DNA of 64,000 nt from the NCBI GenBank assembly GCA_963851325.1, contig CAWKOR010000001.1:2418001-2482000 (forward strand). The letters run 5' to 3'. The position numbers and the translations under genes are program-made. This stretch comes from DATGKG01 sp963851325. Its GTDB lineage: Bacteria; Desulfobacterota; Binatia; Binatales; Binataceae. Below the pieces are notes generated by a model, which worked only from the letters and a program-made list of their open reading frames with translations, was not told the DNA's origin and made no database searches. Positions 9,703 to 18,784 of this stretch are shown in pieces; the stretch's first letter is position 1; every line of letters starts with the position of its first letter.

Positions 9703-11291
9703 AGAGCGCTCCCGCCGAGTTCGGCGCTGTGCTGCTGATCGCCCTTGCAATCCCGCGACTGGTGCGGCTTTTCTATCCGGCAATCTGGGTCGAAGACGAT
9801 TTCTACCTCGAGGCGGCATGGCTGGTGAGCGCGGGGATGCGGCCCTACCTGGACTTCGTGCATCCGCATTTTCCGCTGCTGGAGTATTTCAGCGCGGCCT
9901 ATCTCAAGATTTTCGGCGCCAGTCATTTCTCGATCGAGATCCTCAACGAGGCGGCGATTTATGCCACCAGCCTGCTGACCTTCAAGCTCGCCGTGCGCAT
10001 GACGACGCGGCGCGCGGCCATAGGCGCGGCGATTCTATATGCAACCAGCTCGCTTGTCTTTCGCTACCACGTCTACGAGCGCGAATGCTTCGTTGCGCCG
10101 TTGATCCTGGTCGCCGCAATTCTCGCTCCTGATGCGGACGACAGCACGCCCTCGTCGTATCGACGACTCGCGTGGATGGCGCTCGCGCTCAGCGGAGCAT
10201 GCCTCATCAAGCTGACGGCGTTCATCCCGGTCGCGGTCATTCTGGCATTCATGGCGCTGGTGCAGCGCCGGTGGCGCGAGGCGATTACCGTCGCGGCCGA
10301 GGTCGCCATCGCGATGATCATCGCGATACTGGTTTGCTACGCAATCTATGGCCCCGAGTTCCTCTTCCAGACTTTCATCTTCCATTTCATGAAGGGCCGC
10401 ACCGATTTGCTATCGGTCATGCTGTATCCGCTCGCGATTCTCGACCTTCAACTTCCGCTCTTTGTCATCGGATGTGTGACGGGGTTCTTGTCGCTGAGGC
10501 GGGAGGCTCTGCGCAACTCCAAAATCCTGTCGGTCTTCGCGGTCGTCGCGGCCGAGTATCTGTTCTTCGGCATCCTCAGCCCAACCGCGTGGGCGCACAA
10601 CTATCTCGAGGCGCTCCCGTTCATCACCATCGTCGGCGGGATCGGCGTCGATTGGATGATCGGTCAGGCGCTGGCTTTGTCTGGTAGAACCAGAAATTCG
10701 GAAGGATGGATTCCACTTGCCGGATGCGCCCTCTTCTTTCTCATTTCAATTTTATGGATCGCGCCGCTGGAGAATGAAAACTGGCTCCAAGGTTCGGTTT
10801 ATGGATTCGGCTTCGTCCCGCGCGAAGAAGTCGCGCGCATCGGCGCCGCGCTGCATGATGCCACTCGGCCCGATGACGATGTCCTCGCGCCCGCCTTCAT
10901 CAGCTTTGAGGCGAACCGGCGCGAGCTGATCCGGTTTCCCGAAACTTACGGCGTCTTGCGCGAGGCGGAAGAGGAGTATCAGCGCGGCGGCTTCCTGAAA
11001 GCGCGGGCCCATCTCGGGCAGGAGAATTTCTTTCGTCTGATTGCCGAGACCGCGCATTTCTGGCGCGACCCGATCATCAAGTCGATTCAAGATGGAAAAT
11101 TGAACGCGATCGTGCCGGACTCGCCAATTCAACTGCTACCGCTGGTTTGTCCGCAGGACCAACGTAGCCTCTGCTCGCTACCGCCCGATTTTCCGCAGGT
11201 TCTGCTCGACCGCGGCTTCAAGCCGATATACCAAACCGATCACTTCGTTCTGTGGGATCGTAAATCGGCGATCGAATCGCCCGCTCCGTAG
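9684..11291 (+). CDS. Polytopic membrane glycosyltransferase-like protein (GT39-like)
   Basis: A membrane protein of about 535 aa. Residues 30-60 hold the acidic loop typical of GT-C enzymes (WVEDDFYLEAAW, then FVHPHFPLLEYF); many transmembrane helices follow, with a soluble C-terminal region (about residues 375-535). The ATG at 9684 gives a short N-terminus before the first helix; an upstream Met at 9654 is possible. It is divergent from, and overlaps the 5' end of, the neighbouring GT39-like gene, so the two may be expressed from interlocked promoters. The donor is probably a polyprenyl-linked sugar by analogy with the fold class; the acceptor is unknown. Confidence 0.65.
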   Translation: MARASSKSAPAEFGAVLLIALAIPRLVRLFYPAIWVEDDFYLEAAWLVSAGMRPYLDFVHPHFPLLEYFSAAYLKIFGASHFSIEILNEAAIYATSLLTFKLAVRMTTRRAAIGAAILYATSSLVFRYHVYERECFVAPLILVAAILAPDADDSTPSSYRRLAWMALALSGACLIKLTAFIPVAVILAFMALVQRRWREAITVAAEVAIAMIIAILVCYAIYGPEFLFQTFIFHFMKGRTDLLSVMLYPLAILDLQLPLFVIGCVTGFLSLRREALRNSKILSVFAVVAAEYLFFGILSPTAWAHNYLEALPFITIVGGIGVDWMIGQALALSGRTRNSEGWIPLAGCALFFLISILWIAPLENENWLQGSVYGFGFVPREEVARIGAALHDATRPDDDVLAPAFISFEANRRELIRFPETYGVLREAEEEYQRGGFLKARAHLGQENFFRLIAETAHFWRDPIIKSIQDGKLNAIVPDSPIQLLPLVCPQDQRSLCSLPPDFPQVLLDRGFKPIYQTDHFVLWDRKSAIESPAP

Positions 11292-11479
11292 TGTCTCGGA
11301 TTTCAGCTGTGTCCGAACAACCCACTGAGGTTTTCAAATCGGCCACTCGTTCAGCCGTCAGCCAACTGCGAGTCGGGGTGAACTGTCCAATCGGATAACC
11401 CCAGCTGAGCCACAGCGCATAACTGATTTAGAACGCCAGAACCACTCCGGCGTCTGATACGGGGCGGGTTCCCTTATCT

Positions 11480-11986
11480 CTAGAGTTGCTCGTCATTGAT
11501 TCCTTCCTCAAAATTTCCATTTGAGGATGGCTCAGAAATCTCGTCCACACCGAATGATGCCGGTGGCTCGCCGTTGTCCGCCGTCGCCATCGGCGTGGTT
11601 TTTAATCTGGCGCCCATTTCTACCAAGCCGAAGGTGTTAGGTCCGACTTTGTTAAAGACTTGGCCGTTTCGGACATAGGCAGATAAACTGCCCCCGATTG
11701 AACCCCGATTTGCCCGATCCACGGGTCTGCCGATTGCTTTTAAAATCTCGCTAATATGCAGCGGTCGTCCTGCCTTTTTAATGGCATCACGGGCCTTTGC
11801 CATAGCGGTGCCGGCTCGCAGCAGCATATCGGGGTCCGGAAGTGTGGCGGGCGTCTTCGGCAGGAATCGCAGAGTGTCGGATAGCGCTTGAATATACGCT
11901 TTGCCTTCACGTATCTGGAGTTCGTACTCGCGAATCTCCTCCTCCTTCCTGGCGATTCTTTTTTGGATTTCTTCTCTCAAGTCCAT
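11480..11986 (-). CDS. HARE-HTH-like winged-helix protein with N-terminal coiled coil
   Basis: 168 aa. Residues 1-40 form a strongly charged coiled coil (repeating K/E with hydrophobic heptads). Residues 60-125 resemble the HARE-HTH domain: ARDAIKKAGRPLHISEIL, then a second helix pair and a VFNKVGPNTFGLV wing. HARE-HTH domains occur in the RNA polymerase delta subunit, restriction-linked proteins and eukaryotic ASXL. They are thought to sense DNA or modified DNA; that is family knowledge. The last 40 residues are polar and probably disordered. It is transcribed divergently from the DinD-like gene from a shared gap of about 130 bp. Confidence 0.6.
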   Translation of the reverse strand: MDLREEIQKRIARKEEEIREYELQIREGKAYIQALSDTLRFLPKTPATLPDPDMLLRAGTAMAKARDAIKKAGRPLHISEILKAIGRPVDRANRGSIGGSLSAYVRNGQVFNKVGPNTFGLVEMGARLKTTPMATADNGEPPASFGVDEISEPSSNGNFEEGINDEQL

Positions 11987-12113
11987 AGCTCCGATATCCT
12001 CCCGCCTGCTTCATAGTAACAGGGAATGATGAGCTGTGGAAATGTGGAAAATCGACGTGCCACGATCATTCATTTATCATTCCTTTTCGCTACCATCTAT
12101 GAGCGGTCATGCA

Positions 12114-12947
12114 ATGGAGAAGATGATGGAAAATCCACAATACGGTGATTTCGCCCGCAAACTGGATGAGAGGAAAAGGACCGCGCGTAGTGGTGCCGAG
12201 TATTGGATGGGACGCGACATCCAGCCGCTCGTGGGCTATGCAGATTGGCGGCATTTCGAGGAAGTTGTCCAAAAAGCTCGATTGGCGTGCGAGAGTACGG
12301 GAGTGGATCCCGATCACCATTTCGTCGCGACCGACCAGATGGTCAGCATCGGAAGTGGCGCGAAGCGGATGAGAAGAGATTGGTTTCTCAGCCGCTATGC
12401 AGCTTACCTCATCGCCATGAACGGGAACCCTGGCAAAGCGGAAGTCGCTTTCGCGCAGACATATTTTGCCGTGGAGGCCCGACGCCAGGAAAAGCACGAC
12501 CAGCTCGTTGATGTAGAAAAGCGCATCGCGCTACGGCGGCGCGTAGCAAATGCCAATATCGGGCTGAACAGCGTCGCCAAACGGGCCGGCGTGCAGCGAT
12601 ACGCCCTCTTTCATGCGGCCGGATACAAGAGTCTCTACGGCTTGGCGCTGCCTGAGATCAAGCGCAAGAAGGGACTGCGTGATAGTGATGATTTGCTGGA
12701 TCGCGCGGGACGAACTGAACTGGCAGCCAATGAATTCAGAATAACTCAGACCGAAGATAAGATCGTGCGCGAAAGTATCGTCGGCGAACAGCACGCCATC
12801 ACCGCGCATCAGACCGTGGCAGCGGAGGTGCGCGCGACCATCAAGCGGTTGAACGGCACCATGCCGGAGGATTTGCCGCCAGAACCATCCATCAAGAAGA
12901 TTTTGGCACAGCGTTCGAAGAACCTACCGCCACCATCGGAGAACTGA
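12114..12947 (+). CDS. dinD: DNA damage-inducible protein D (DinD) homologue
   Basis: 277 aa from the ATG at 12114. It matches DinD along its length: an N-terminal BRO-like domain (YWMGRDIQPLVGYADWRHF), the IGSGAKRMRRDWFLSRYAAY segment, GLYGLALPEIKRKKGL in the middle, LAANEFRITQTEDK, and the terminal LNGTMPEDLPPE motif. In E. coli DinD is LexA-controlled and modulates RecA; this is family knowledge. An ATG at 12126 with GGAGA at good spacing is also plausible, while the reading frame extends to 12036. No clear LexA box was recognised upstream. It sits with the divergent HARE-HTH gene as a small accessory unit. Confidence 0.85.
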   Translation: MEKMMENPQYGDFARKLDERKRTARSGAEYWMGRDIQPLVGYADWRHFEEVVQKARLACESTGVDPDHHFVATDQMVSIGSGAKRMRRDWFLSRYAAYLIAMNGNPGKAEVAFAQTYFAVEARRQEKHDQLVDVEKRIALRRRVANANIGLNSVAKRAGVQRYALFHAAGYKSLYGLALPEIKRKKGLRDSDDLLDRAGRTELAANEFRITQTEDKIVRESIVGEQHAITAHQTVAAEVRATIKRLNGTMPEDLPPEPSIKKILAQRSKNLPPPSEN

Positions 12948-13227
12948 GAAGCGCGCGGACCTTTCTCCCCATCGGCGCCAAGATTGTCGGCTTGGAAATC
13001 ACTCCGATGCGATGAAATTTTCGCCGACAATAAGAATCGGAATTCGATGACCCGAGACCAACTCCAAAGACTCGGACCGCACACTGAGGACTGAGGAAAA
13101 GCGTTTCAGGGCGTGCCTCCAGGCCGCACCGCATCGGTGCTGCGCACACGTTTCAGGAACAAAGCCGAATTAGGCCGGCACCTTGATTTTTCACCTTCCG
13201 GGCTCGGCAGAAGGCCAAAGCCACAAG

Positions 13228-14364
13228 TCAGTTGCGCGGTGAGGTATCGCACACCGTGACGCTGCCGGGGGTGGGCCATGATTGAATTTCGGGAAGAACC
13301 TTCTCCCCTAAAATCTCGATCGATCGCATCACTTGCTCATGCGGAATGGCGCCGTACTGAAGAAAAAACAGCACCTGGTCCCCGCCCAGCTCGCGATAGC
13401 GCCGGGCCACCCGCAGCGCTTCCGAGGCTGCTCCGACCGCGATCAGATCGTCACCCTTGAGGAAGCTGTAGTAGTCGCCGGTAATTTGCGCGGGATCGAA
13501 TTTCGCCGCAGTCTGCAGATACTTGTATGACTTGTCCTTCGATGCGGCCTGACCCACGCTCGACACCAGCGTGAAACCCTTGCGCACGTACCACAGCACC
13601 GCCTCGCGCGCGAAGTCCTCGGCCTTCTTCGGATTGTCGTCGATCACTCCCATGATGTTCAGGGAAATCTGATTGTTGATGGACTGCCCGACCGGCTTCG
13701 CATGCTTGATGGTGTCGCGATAGAGCTTGATGCGCGGGGCGACATCCCGGAGCTCGACCCCCAGCGTGAAGCATAGCGCGCCGAGGCCGCGCTGCGCGGC
13801 CAGTTCGAAGGTCTCGGGATTGGTGCATGCCACCCACATCGGCGGATGCGGCTTCTGCACCGGTTTGGGAATCACCGAAACCGGATGCTCGACCGGCCAG
13901 TACTTGCCGGCGTGCGTGAACGGATCCTCGCGCCACATGCGCGGGATCATCTCGACCGCTTCGGCCCATCGCGGACGGGTCTCGTCCGGCGTCATCCCGA
14001 AGCCGAGGATCTCATCCATGGTGGTGGCGCGGCCGGTGCCGAATTCGACACGGCCGTTGGAAACGATATCCAGCACACCGATTCGTTCTGCTACGCGTAG
14101 CGGATGGTTGAAGGGCAGCACCACGACGCCGTGGCCGATGCGAATGCGCCTGGTGCGGCCGGCGACGCATCCGAGGAAAACCTCGGGCGCGGAGCAGTAG
14201 GAAAATTCGTGCAGGAAGTGATGCTCGACGGTCCACACCGAATCGAAGCCGAGCCGGTCGGCAAGTTCGATCTGCTCGAGCGTATCCCGATAAATGTCGG
14301 CTTCGTAGGTGGGAGATTTGAAGGGCTTGATCGTCTCGATCTCGTAGATCAGCCCGGCCTTCAT
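13228..14364 (-). CDS. LLM class flavin-dependent oxidoreductase (luciferase-like)
   Basis: 378 aa, bacterial luciferase-like TIM barrel using reduced FMN or F420. Family features: LADRLGFDSVWTVEHHF near residues 35-50, the RIRIGHGVVVLPFNHPLRVAER strand-loop, VSNGRVEFGTGR and TGDYYSFLKGDD. The start at 14364 is fixed by a 4-bp ATGA overlap with the upstream TetR gene; the open frame continues upstream to 14499 but inside that gene. Translational coupling to TetR implies a regulated catabolic or detoxifying monooxygenase. The substrate is unknown, and whether the cofactor is FMN or F420 cannot be settled by eye. Confidence 0.9.
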   Translation of the reverse strand: MKAGLIYEIETIKPFKSPTYEADIYRDTLEQIELADRLGFDSVWTVEHHFLHEFSYCSAPEVFLGCVAGRTRRIRIGHGVVVLPFNHPLRVAERIGVLDIVSNGRVEFGTGRATTMDEILGFGMTPDETRPRWAEAVEMIPRMWREDPFTHAGKYWPVEHPVSVIPKPVQKPHPPMWVACTNPETFELAAQRGLGALCFTLGVELRDVAPRIKLYRDTIKHAKPVGQSINNQISLNIMGVIDDNPKKAEDFAREAVLWYVRKGFTLVSSVGQAASKDKSYKYLQTAAKFDPAQITGDYYSFLKGDDLIAVGAASEALRVARRYRELGGDQVLFFLQYGAIPHEQVMRSIEILGEKVLPEIQSWPTPGSVTVCDTSPRN

Positions 14365-15011
14365 TTTTTTGCGCTCCATTGGCGCATGAATTCGCGAGCC
14401 TGCCGCGCCAGCAAGCGGCGCAAATCGAAGCGGGGACCGTGCAGGTACCACAGGTTGGCCAGGCCCAGGTAGCTGGCGAACATTTGGGTCGCAGCCCATC
14501 GGGCATCGAGCGACGGATCGAAGATTCCGAGCTCCTTTCCGCGCTGGACCATGGTGCGCATATTGTTCAGATAGCCGAGGTTGGCGCGGCGCATCGCCTT
14601 GAGCACGCGCGGGCTTATCTTGTGCGATTCGAGGGTGATGATGAGGAGCAGACGACTGACCCAGGGATTCTTCTCATTGAGCACCGCCATGTTCTCGAAC
14701 GCCCACTGGAACATGCGGGTGAATTCCTTTTTCGAGGTGATCGGCTTGCGCGGATAAGGATGACCCCATTCGCCGAGGACTTTTTCGACCACCGCGAGGA
14801 AGAACTCTTCCTTGTCGCTGAAGTGCCAATAGAGCGCGCCCTTGGTGACGCCGGCCGCGCGGGCAATGCGCGACAGCGAGGTGCCGCGATATCCGAAGGA
14901 AGCGAACAAATCCATCGCGGCATCGATCAGGACCTGGTCGAGCGAGCCGCGACGGCGCGGAGCCGGGGTGGCCGGGTCGGCAATGACGGGTTTTCGTGCT
15001 GCACTAATCAT
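14361..15011 (-). CDS. TetR/AcrR-family transcriptional regulator
   Basis: 216 aa. The N-terminal HTH is clear at residues 24-70: ILIDAAMDLFASFGYRGTSL-type first helix, IARAAGVTKGALYWHFSDKEEF as turn and recognition helix. The C-terminal ligand domain is helical and family-specific. It is the first gene of a two-gene unit with the LLM oxidoreductase, overlapping it by 4 bp, and so is probably autoregulatory. The 172-bp gap upstream (15012-15183) should contain its promoter and operator; no convincing palindrome was picked out there. Confidence 0.9.
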   Translation of the reverse strand: MISAARKPVIADPATPAPRRRGSLDQVLIDAAMDLFASFGYRGTSLSRIARAAGVTKGALYWHFSDKEEFFLAVVEKVLGEWGHPYPRKPITSKKEFTRMFQWAFENMAVLNEKNPWVSRLLLIITLESHKISPRVLKAMRRANLGYLNNMRTMVQRGKELGIFDPSLDARWAATQMFASYLGLANLWYLHGPRFDLRRLLARQAREFMRQWSAKK

Positions 15012-15183
15012 GATGTTGAACGAACGGAATGGTGCGGCACATCGGCGGCGAGATCAAGGGTCGCTTCCCGATTTCACGATCGCCGACGATATGACGCATC
15101 CAACCGCGCCATTTCGACGGGCGCAAACCCGCGAAAAGGGGTCGTACTATCGCGTAGACCTGACGAAGTAGTGGACTCGAAGG

Positions 15184-15405
15184 TCAGTTACGAGTCGAGG
15201 GATCGTCGGACAACTTCATATTGCGCTCCAGGCACCATTTGTCGATGACTTCGGCATTGAAGCGCCAATCGGTTCCGATCCTGAATCCTGGTAGCTCACC
15301 ACGGCGCAACAGCTTATAAATGGTGGAAGGATGAACGCGCAGGTAGTCGGACAATTCCTTTACCGTCATTACGCGCGGCAAGGTGTACTTGGATTCCGTA
15401 GCCAT
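15184..15405 (-). CDS. Excisionase/MerR-type helix-turn-helix DNA-binding protein
   Basis: 73 aa from the ATG at 15405, which has GGGAG at good spacing; a longer frame reaches 15477. It is a single HTH_17/excisionase-family domain: VMTVKELSDYLRVHPSTIYK, then LLRRGELPGFRIGTDWRF and a final helix EVIDKWCLERN. This fold occurs in phage Xis, plasmid regulators and stand-alone chromosomal regulators. No integrase or attachment site was found beside it, so a role in excision is not supported; a small regulator or an island remnant are both possible. Confidence 0.8.
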   Translation of the reverse strand: MATESKYTLPRVMTVKELSDYLRVHPSTIYKLLRRGELPGFRIGTDWRFNAEVIDKWCLERNMKLSDDPSTRN

Positions 15406-15996
15406 GGCATCTCCCGGTAAAGAAAGTTCAGCGCGCCGTCCGAAAGTGGTCAATTGATACTTCTTGAGACTCTGCAAAACGGCTCCGCTATTTTTACGCC
15501 CACCTTCTCTTCTTTAGTAACTCGCAAAACTGCGGGGAGAGGTCAAGAGGCGCTATCGCCTGATTTGTACAGTTGGAAGGCCCCGCTCCGGCTTCATAGA
15601 AGCCGTATATTCAGTAGAATAACTAATACGCTACCATTTAGCCAGTCGTTATGTAGCATTTTCGCATCTTCATTGCGGTCTCAGTGGGGCGAAATTGTGT
15701 AATTCCAGTTCGACAGGCCGATGATGTGTCCCACCGCTTCGACGCTTCCAATATCCAGAATCAACCGGACGCGGCACTGCCACAGATTGAGAACGCCCTA
15801 ATCTGACCGGAGCGGGACCGCTTCGGAGGGGGTCGCCTGTAGGGGCCGCGACCGAAAGCTGCTGGGTCAGCCGCGTGCCATCGGGTTGAAGCGTCGCAGG
15901 AGTGTAAAAATGTGGCGGAGGATCAATGGCCAGCCGTTGCGAATTTTGCCCGAGTAGACCTGCATCGATTGGCCAGCGCGCGAGAATCGAGGCACG
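15406..15996. other. 591-bp non-coding stretch
   Basis: No convincing coding frame on either strand, no tRNA-like cloverleaf and no clear repeat. The first 70 bp (15406-15477) is the leader of the HTH gene. Around 15590-15640 the sequence is AT-richer than its surroundings and could hold a promoter. The part next to the metallophosphoesterase stop (15850-15996) is GC-rich without an obvious terminator hairpin. Confidence 0.4.
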
Positions 15997-16653
15997 TCAA
16001 AGAAATTCGAGCCTCGCGTCGAAGCTGGTGCGGTTGATATCGACCACGATGTAGCCGCCACCCTTGAATGGGCCCGCGTTGAGCACCACGGTTCGCCCGA
16101 TTGTATCCGTCGCCGCCGATTCGTGGATATGTCCCGAGATGCAAACTTCGGGCTGATGCTCCTCAATAAACTGCCGCGCGGCCGGCGACCCCACCGCTTT
16201 GCCGCTCATGATGCGGTCGCATTTGGTCTCCAGCGGCGGCGTATGACACACCATCACCAGCGGGCGCACCTCGCGCACCTCGTCGTAGCCGCGCTGGAGT
16301 GCCGCATAGATTTCATCTTCGGTGAACTCGCTCGGGGTCTTGAACGGAGTCAAGTTGGAGCCGCCGCATCCGAACAGTCCCACCCCATCGATGACCATCC
16401 CTTTGCCATGCAGCGCGATTCCCTCGCGTTCGAAGTATGGAAACGTCTCCGGCTTATCGAGGTTGCCGGGAACCGCAAGGACCTTTTTGCAGCATGCGCG
16501 GACGTCGTCGAGGACCTTGCGCGCGTCCTCGATGCCGCCGAAATTGGTCAGGTCGCCGGCGATGATGGCGAGGTCGGTATCGCGCCACACCTCGGACATC
16601 CGGGCCAGGTTGCGGGTCGCCATGTGCACATCGCTGATGGAAACGATTTTCAT
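15997..16653 (-). CDS. Calcineurin-like metallophosphoesterase
   Basis: 218 aa. Metal-binding motifs occur in family order: SDVH at the N-terminus (D-x-H), GDLTNFGG (GD), VPGNLDKP (GN-type NLD in place of GNHD), a central VCHTPP and C-terminal SGHIHE (GHxH). The Asn-Leu-Asp variant of the third motif is common in small YfcE/MJ0936-like phosphodiesterases. The start at 16653 gives the standard short N-terminus before the first strand; the longer open frame to 17055 lies antisense to trmJ. The substrate is unknown. It diverges from trmJ across about 80 bp. Confidence 0.87.
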   Translation of the reverse strand: MKIVSISDVHMATRNLARMSEVWRDTDLAIIAGDLTNFGGIEDARKVLDDVRACCKKVLAVPGNLDKPETFPYFEREGIALHGKGMVIDGVGLFGCGGSNLTPFKTPSEFTEDEIYAALQRGYDEVREVRPLVMVCHTPPLETKCDRIMSGKAVGSPAARQFIEEHQPEVCISGHIHESAATDTIGRTVVLNAGPFKGGGYIVVDINRTSFDARLEFL

Positions 16654-16733
16654 GCTGAAGATCAGGTTAGCGGAACCTTGCTGCGGCGCAACCGATACTT
16701 TCCCGCCGTCGAAGAGCGTGGGAAGCTTCCAGG

Positions 16734-17513
16734 ATGGCGATGCCGCATGACCAATTCGCGTTCGTGCTGGTGCGGCCGAAGCAAGCCGGCAACATCGGCT
16801 CCGCGGCGCGCGCGATAAAAAACATGGGCTTTGACGACCTTCGACTGGTCGCTCCCGAAGCCTCCTCAAAATCAAACCCCGCACATGCGATGGCGGTGCA
16901 CGCCAACGACGTCCTTGCGCATGCGAAAATTTTCCCGAGCCTCGGCGTCGCGGTTGAAGACTGCAACCTGACCGTCGGCACCACCTGCCGAACCGGGCCG
17001 TATCGGGAGGCGGTGCGTCCGTTGCGGGAATCGGCGATCGAACTCGCGCAGGCATCGCAGGTTAACCGCATCGCGATAATCTTCGGCGCGGAGGATACCG
17101 GGCTCACCAATCGCGAACTCAAGTTCTGTCAGAAGCTCATTACGATTCCGGCCTCGGCCGAGTACGCCTCCATCAACCTCGCGCAGGCGGTGATTCTATG
17201 CGCCTACGAACTGCGGATGGCTTTGCTCGGTTCCGAGCTGCGCGGCGCGGCCGAACCCCCACAGCTCGCGAGCGCGACCGCCGTCAACGCCGCGATGGAG
17301 CGGCTGAAGGAAGCGTTGCTGTCGATCGGATTTTTGCCCGAGGAAAACCCCGATCACATCATGTTCACGCTACGAGGCATCTTCGCGCGAAGCGGACTCG
17401 GCCCGCGCGAGCTCGAAATCATCAACGGAATCGCGAAGCATACCAAATGGGCGGCGGACGGCGGTCACGCGACTTTGGCAGCCAAGCGCGCCGCCGGCAA
17501 AAAGCTGCGCTAG
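16734..17513 (+). CDS. trmJ: tRNA (cytidine/uridine-2'-O-)-methyltransferase TrmJ-like (SpoU/SPOUT family)
   Basis: 259 aa. It would methylate the 2'-O of tRNA nucleotide 32 using SAM. The three SPOUT motifs are visible: VRPKQAGNIGSAARAIKNMG near residues 13-32, IIFGAEDTGLTN near 114-125, and SINLAQAVILCAYE near 145-160, which form the trefoil-knot cofactor site. The C-terminal ~90 residues are the helical dimerisation and tRNA-binding extension typical of TrmJ. The gene is convergent with modA, whose stop lies 17 bp away. Confidence 0.87.
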   Translation: MAMPHDQFAFVLVRPKQAGNIGSAARAIKNMGFDDLRLVAPEASSKSNPAHAMAVHANDVLAHAKIFPSLGVAVEDCNLTVGTTCRTGPYREAVRPLRESAIELAQASQVNRIAIIFGAEDTGLTNRELKFCQKLITIPASAEYASINLAQAVILCAYELRMALLGSELRGAAEPPQLASATAVNAAMERLKEALLSIGFLPEENPDHIMFTLRGIFARSGLGPRELEIINGIAKHTKWAADGGHATLAAKRAAGKKLR

Positions 17514-17530
17514 CCATCTCCAGCAGCCGG

Positions 17531-18301
17531 TTATTTAGGGACGACGAATCCGTAGCGTTGCATGATCGCGAGGCCGTCGGGCGTCTTCAGGAAGGCCACA
17601 AACTTCTTTGCCAAGTCCTTCTTCTTCGAGGACTTCAGAACCACTGCCGCCTGTTCGATCGCGGGATAATCGCCGGCCGGGATTTCGTAGTACCTGCCCT
17701 TGTCCTTCATGGTCGGCGCGAGCGCCAGCGAAAGCGCGATGATGCCGATCTCGGCATTGCCCGACTGCACGAACTGCGCGGTCTGGGAAATATTTTCGCC
17801 CAACACGATTTTGTCTTTGACCTGATTGTAGATTCCCTCGTGTTCGAGCGCTGCCTTGGCCGCGCGCCCATAGGGAGCATGCTCGGGGTTGGCGATCGCA
17901 ATCTTGTGAATTGCGGGATCGGTCAACATCTTCATTCCCTTGCTGACGTCGAGTTTTGAGCCCGCCGGAACCCAGAGCACGATCTTGCCGACCGCGTATT
18001 GATAAAGCGTTCCGGGCTCGGCCAGTCCGGCAGTTTCGAGCTTCCTGGCGTAGCTGACGTCAGCCGAAAAGAAGAGGTCGAAAGGCGCGCCATTCTGAAT
18101 CTGGGAAAAGAAATTGCCCGAGGAACCGAAAGATAACTTGATCTGGTCGCCGGTCTGCTCCTGAAACTTCGCAGCTACCTCCCCGAAGGCGAAGGTCAAA
18201 TCGGATGCGGCGGCAACTGTGATTTGGTTGGCCGCATGCGCTGGCACTGCGAGGCCCAAAGCGAGCAGCATCAGCATCGCGAAGGCAAAGAGAGCGTTCA
18301 T
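17531..18301 (-). CDS. modA: Molybdate ABC transporter periplasmic binding protein
   Basis: 256 aa with a clear signal peptide (MNALFAFAMLMLLALGLAVPAHA) and mature start ANQITVAAASDLTFAF, the ModA signature. Other conserved parts: SFGSSGNFFSQIQNGAPFDLFFSADV, the IANPEHAPYGRAAKAAL loop and GNAEIGIIALSLAL, which form the oxyanion site. The start at 18301 is chosen for the signal peptide; the frame extends to 18445. No modB or modC lies next to it, so the permease must be encoded elsewhere. It diverges from a lipoprotein-porin pair, with a palindrome in the shared region. Confidence 0.9.
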   Translation of the reverse strand: MNALFAFAMLMLLALGLAVPAHAANQITVAAASDLTFAFGEVAAKFQEQTGDQIKLSFGSSGNFFSQIQNGAPFDLFFSADVSYARKLETAGLAEPGTLYQYAVGKIVLWVPAGSKLDVSKGMKMLTDPAIHKIAIANPEHAPYGRAAKAALEHEGIYNQVKDKIVLGENISQTAQFVQSGNAEIGIIALSLALAPTMKDKGRYYEIPAGDYPAIEQAAVVLKSSKKKDLAKKFVAFLKTPDGLAIMQRYGFVVPK

Positions 18302-18410
18302 AGCCTGGTTGAGGTTGGGTCGTTTCACTAGCGGCCTCGCGTCGATCAGCATCGATGGATTTCGTTGGGTTGGTTTTGAATTCTTGGTGACTTGTGACAT
18401 ATGCCATGTT

Positions 18411-18429
18411 GCTTGTCGTAATGACAAGC
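18411..18429. promoter_or_regulatory. 7-bp palindrome, candidate operator between modA and the lipoprotein-porin genes
   Basis: GCTTGTC-GTAAT-GACAAGC is a perfect inverted repeat with a 5-nt spacer in the intergenic region between two divergent transcription units. Its size and position fit a dimeric regulator site. It does not look like the known ModE box, so the regulator is unknown. Confidence 0.35.
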
Positions 18430-18480
18430 GTTCTGGCAGGACCAAAAGCAGTTTTAGCCGAAAGATGGAGGATAGCTTCG

Positions 18481-18744
18481 ATGAAAGTAGTCAGTCGTTC
18501 GCGATTGGCGAACCTGGCGACCGCCGCGTTGGTGACGCTGGCGTGCGGTTGCGGGGCAATGAATTTCACCCCAACCGGTACCGCGTCGCATGCGGCAGCG
18601 ACGCCGCCTTTGCGCGTCCAGGACTGCGGGGTGGTCAGCACCGGGACGCCGAACCGCTTCGTGTGTAACGGCAAAGTCTACACGTCATATCAACTGGCCA
18701 AGCTTCGCGAGGATCGGGCCCTCAAGAAGTTGTCCGCTCAATGA
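18481..18744 (+). CDS. Small hypothetical lipoprotein
   Basis: 87 aa. A basic N-terminus and hydrophobic segment lead to a lipobox-like TLAC at about residues 18-21. The mature part has two Cys (VQDCGVV, RFVCNGKVYTSYQL) that could form a disulfide. A GGAGG about ten bases upstream supports the ATG at 18481; an upstream Met at 18394 is less likely because it hides the signal. It lies 40 bp before the porin gene on the same strand. Function unknown. Confidence 0.6.
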   Translation: MKVVSRSRLANLATAALVTLACGCGAMNFTPTGTASHAAATPPLRVQDCGVVSTGTPNRFVCNGKVYTSYQLAKLREDRALKKLSAQ

Positions 18745-18784
18745 GAATCGTGCGCATCGAATTCACAGACCAGGGAGGAGTTTC

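Noticed and set aside
15184..15405. Prophage or integrative element suggested by the excisionase-type HTH
   Set aside because: No integrase, phage gene, tRNA or direct-repeat attachment site nearby.
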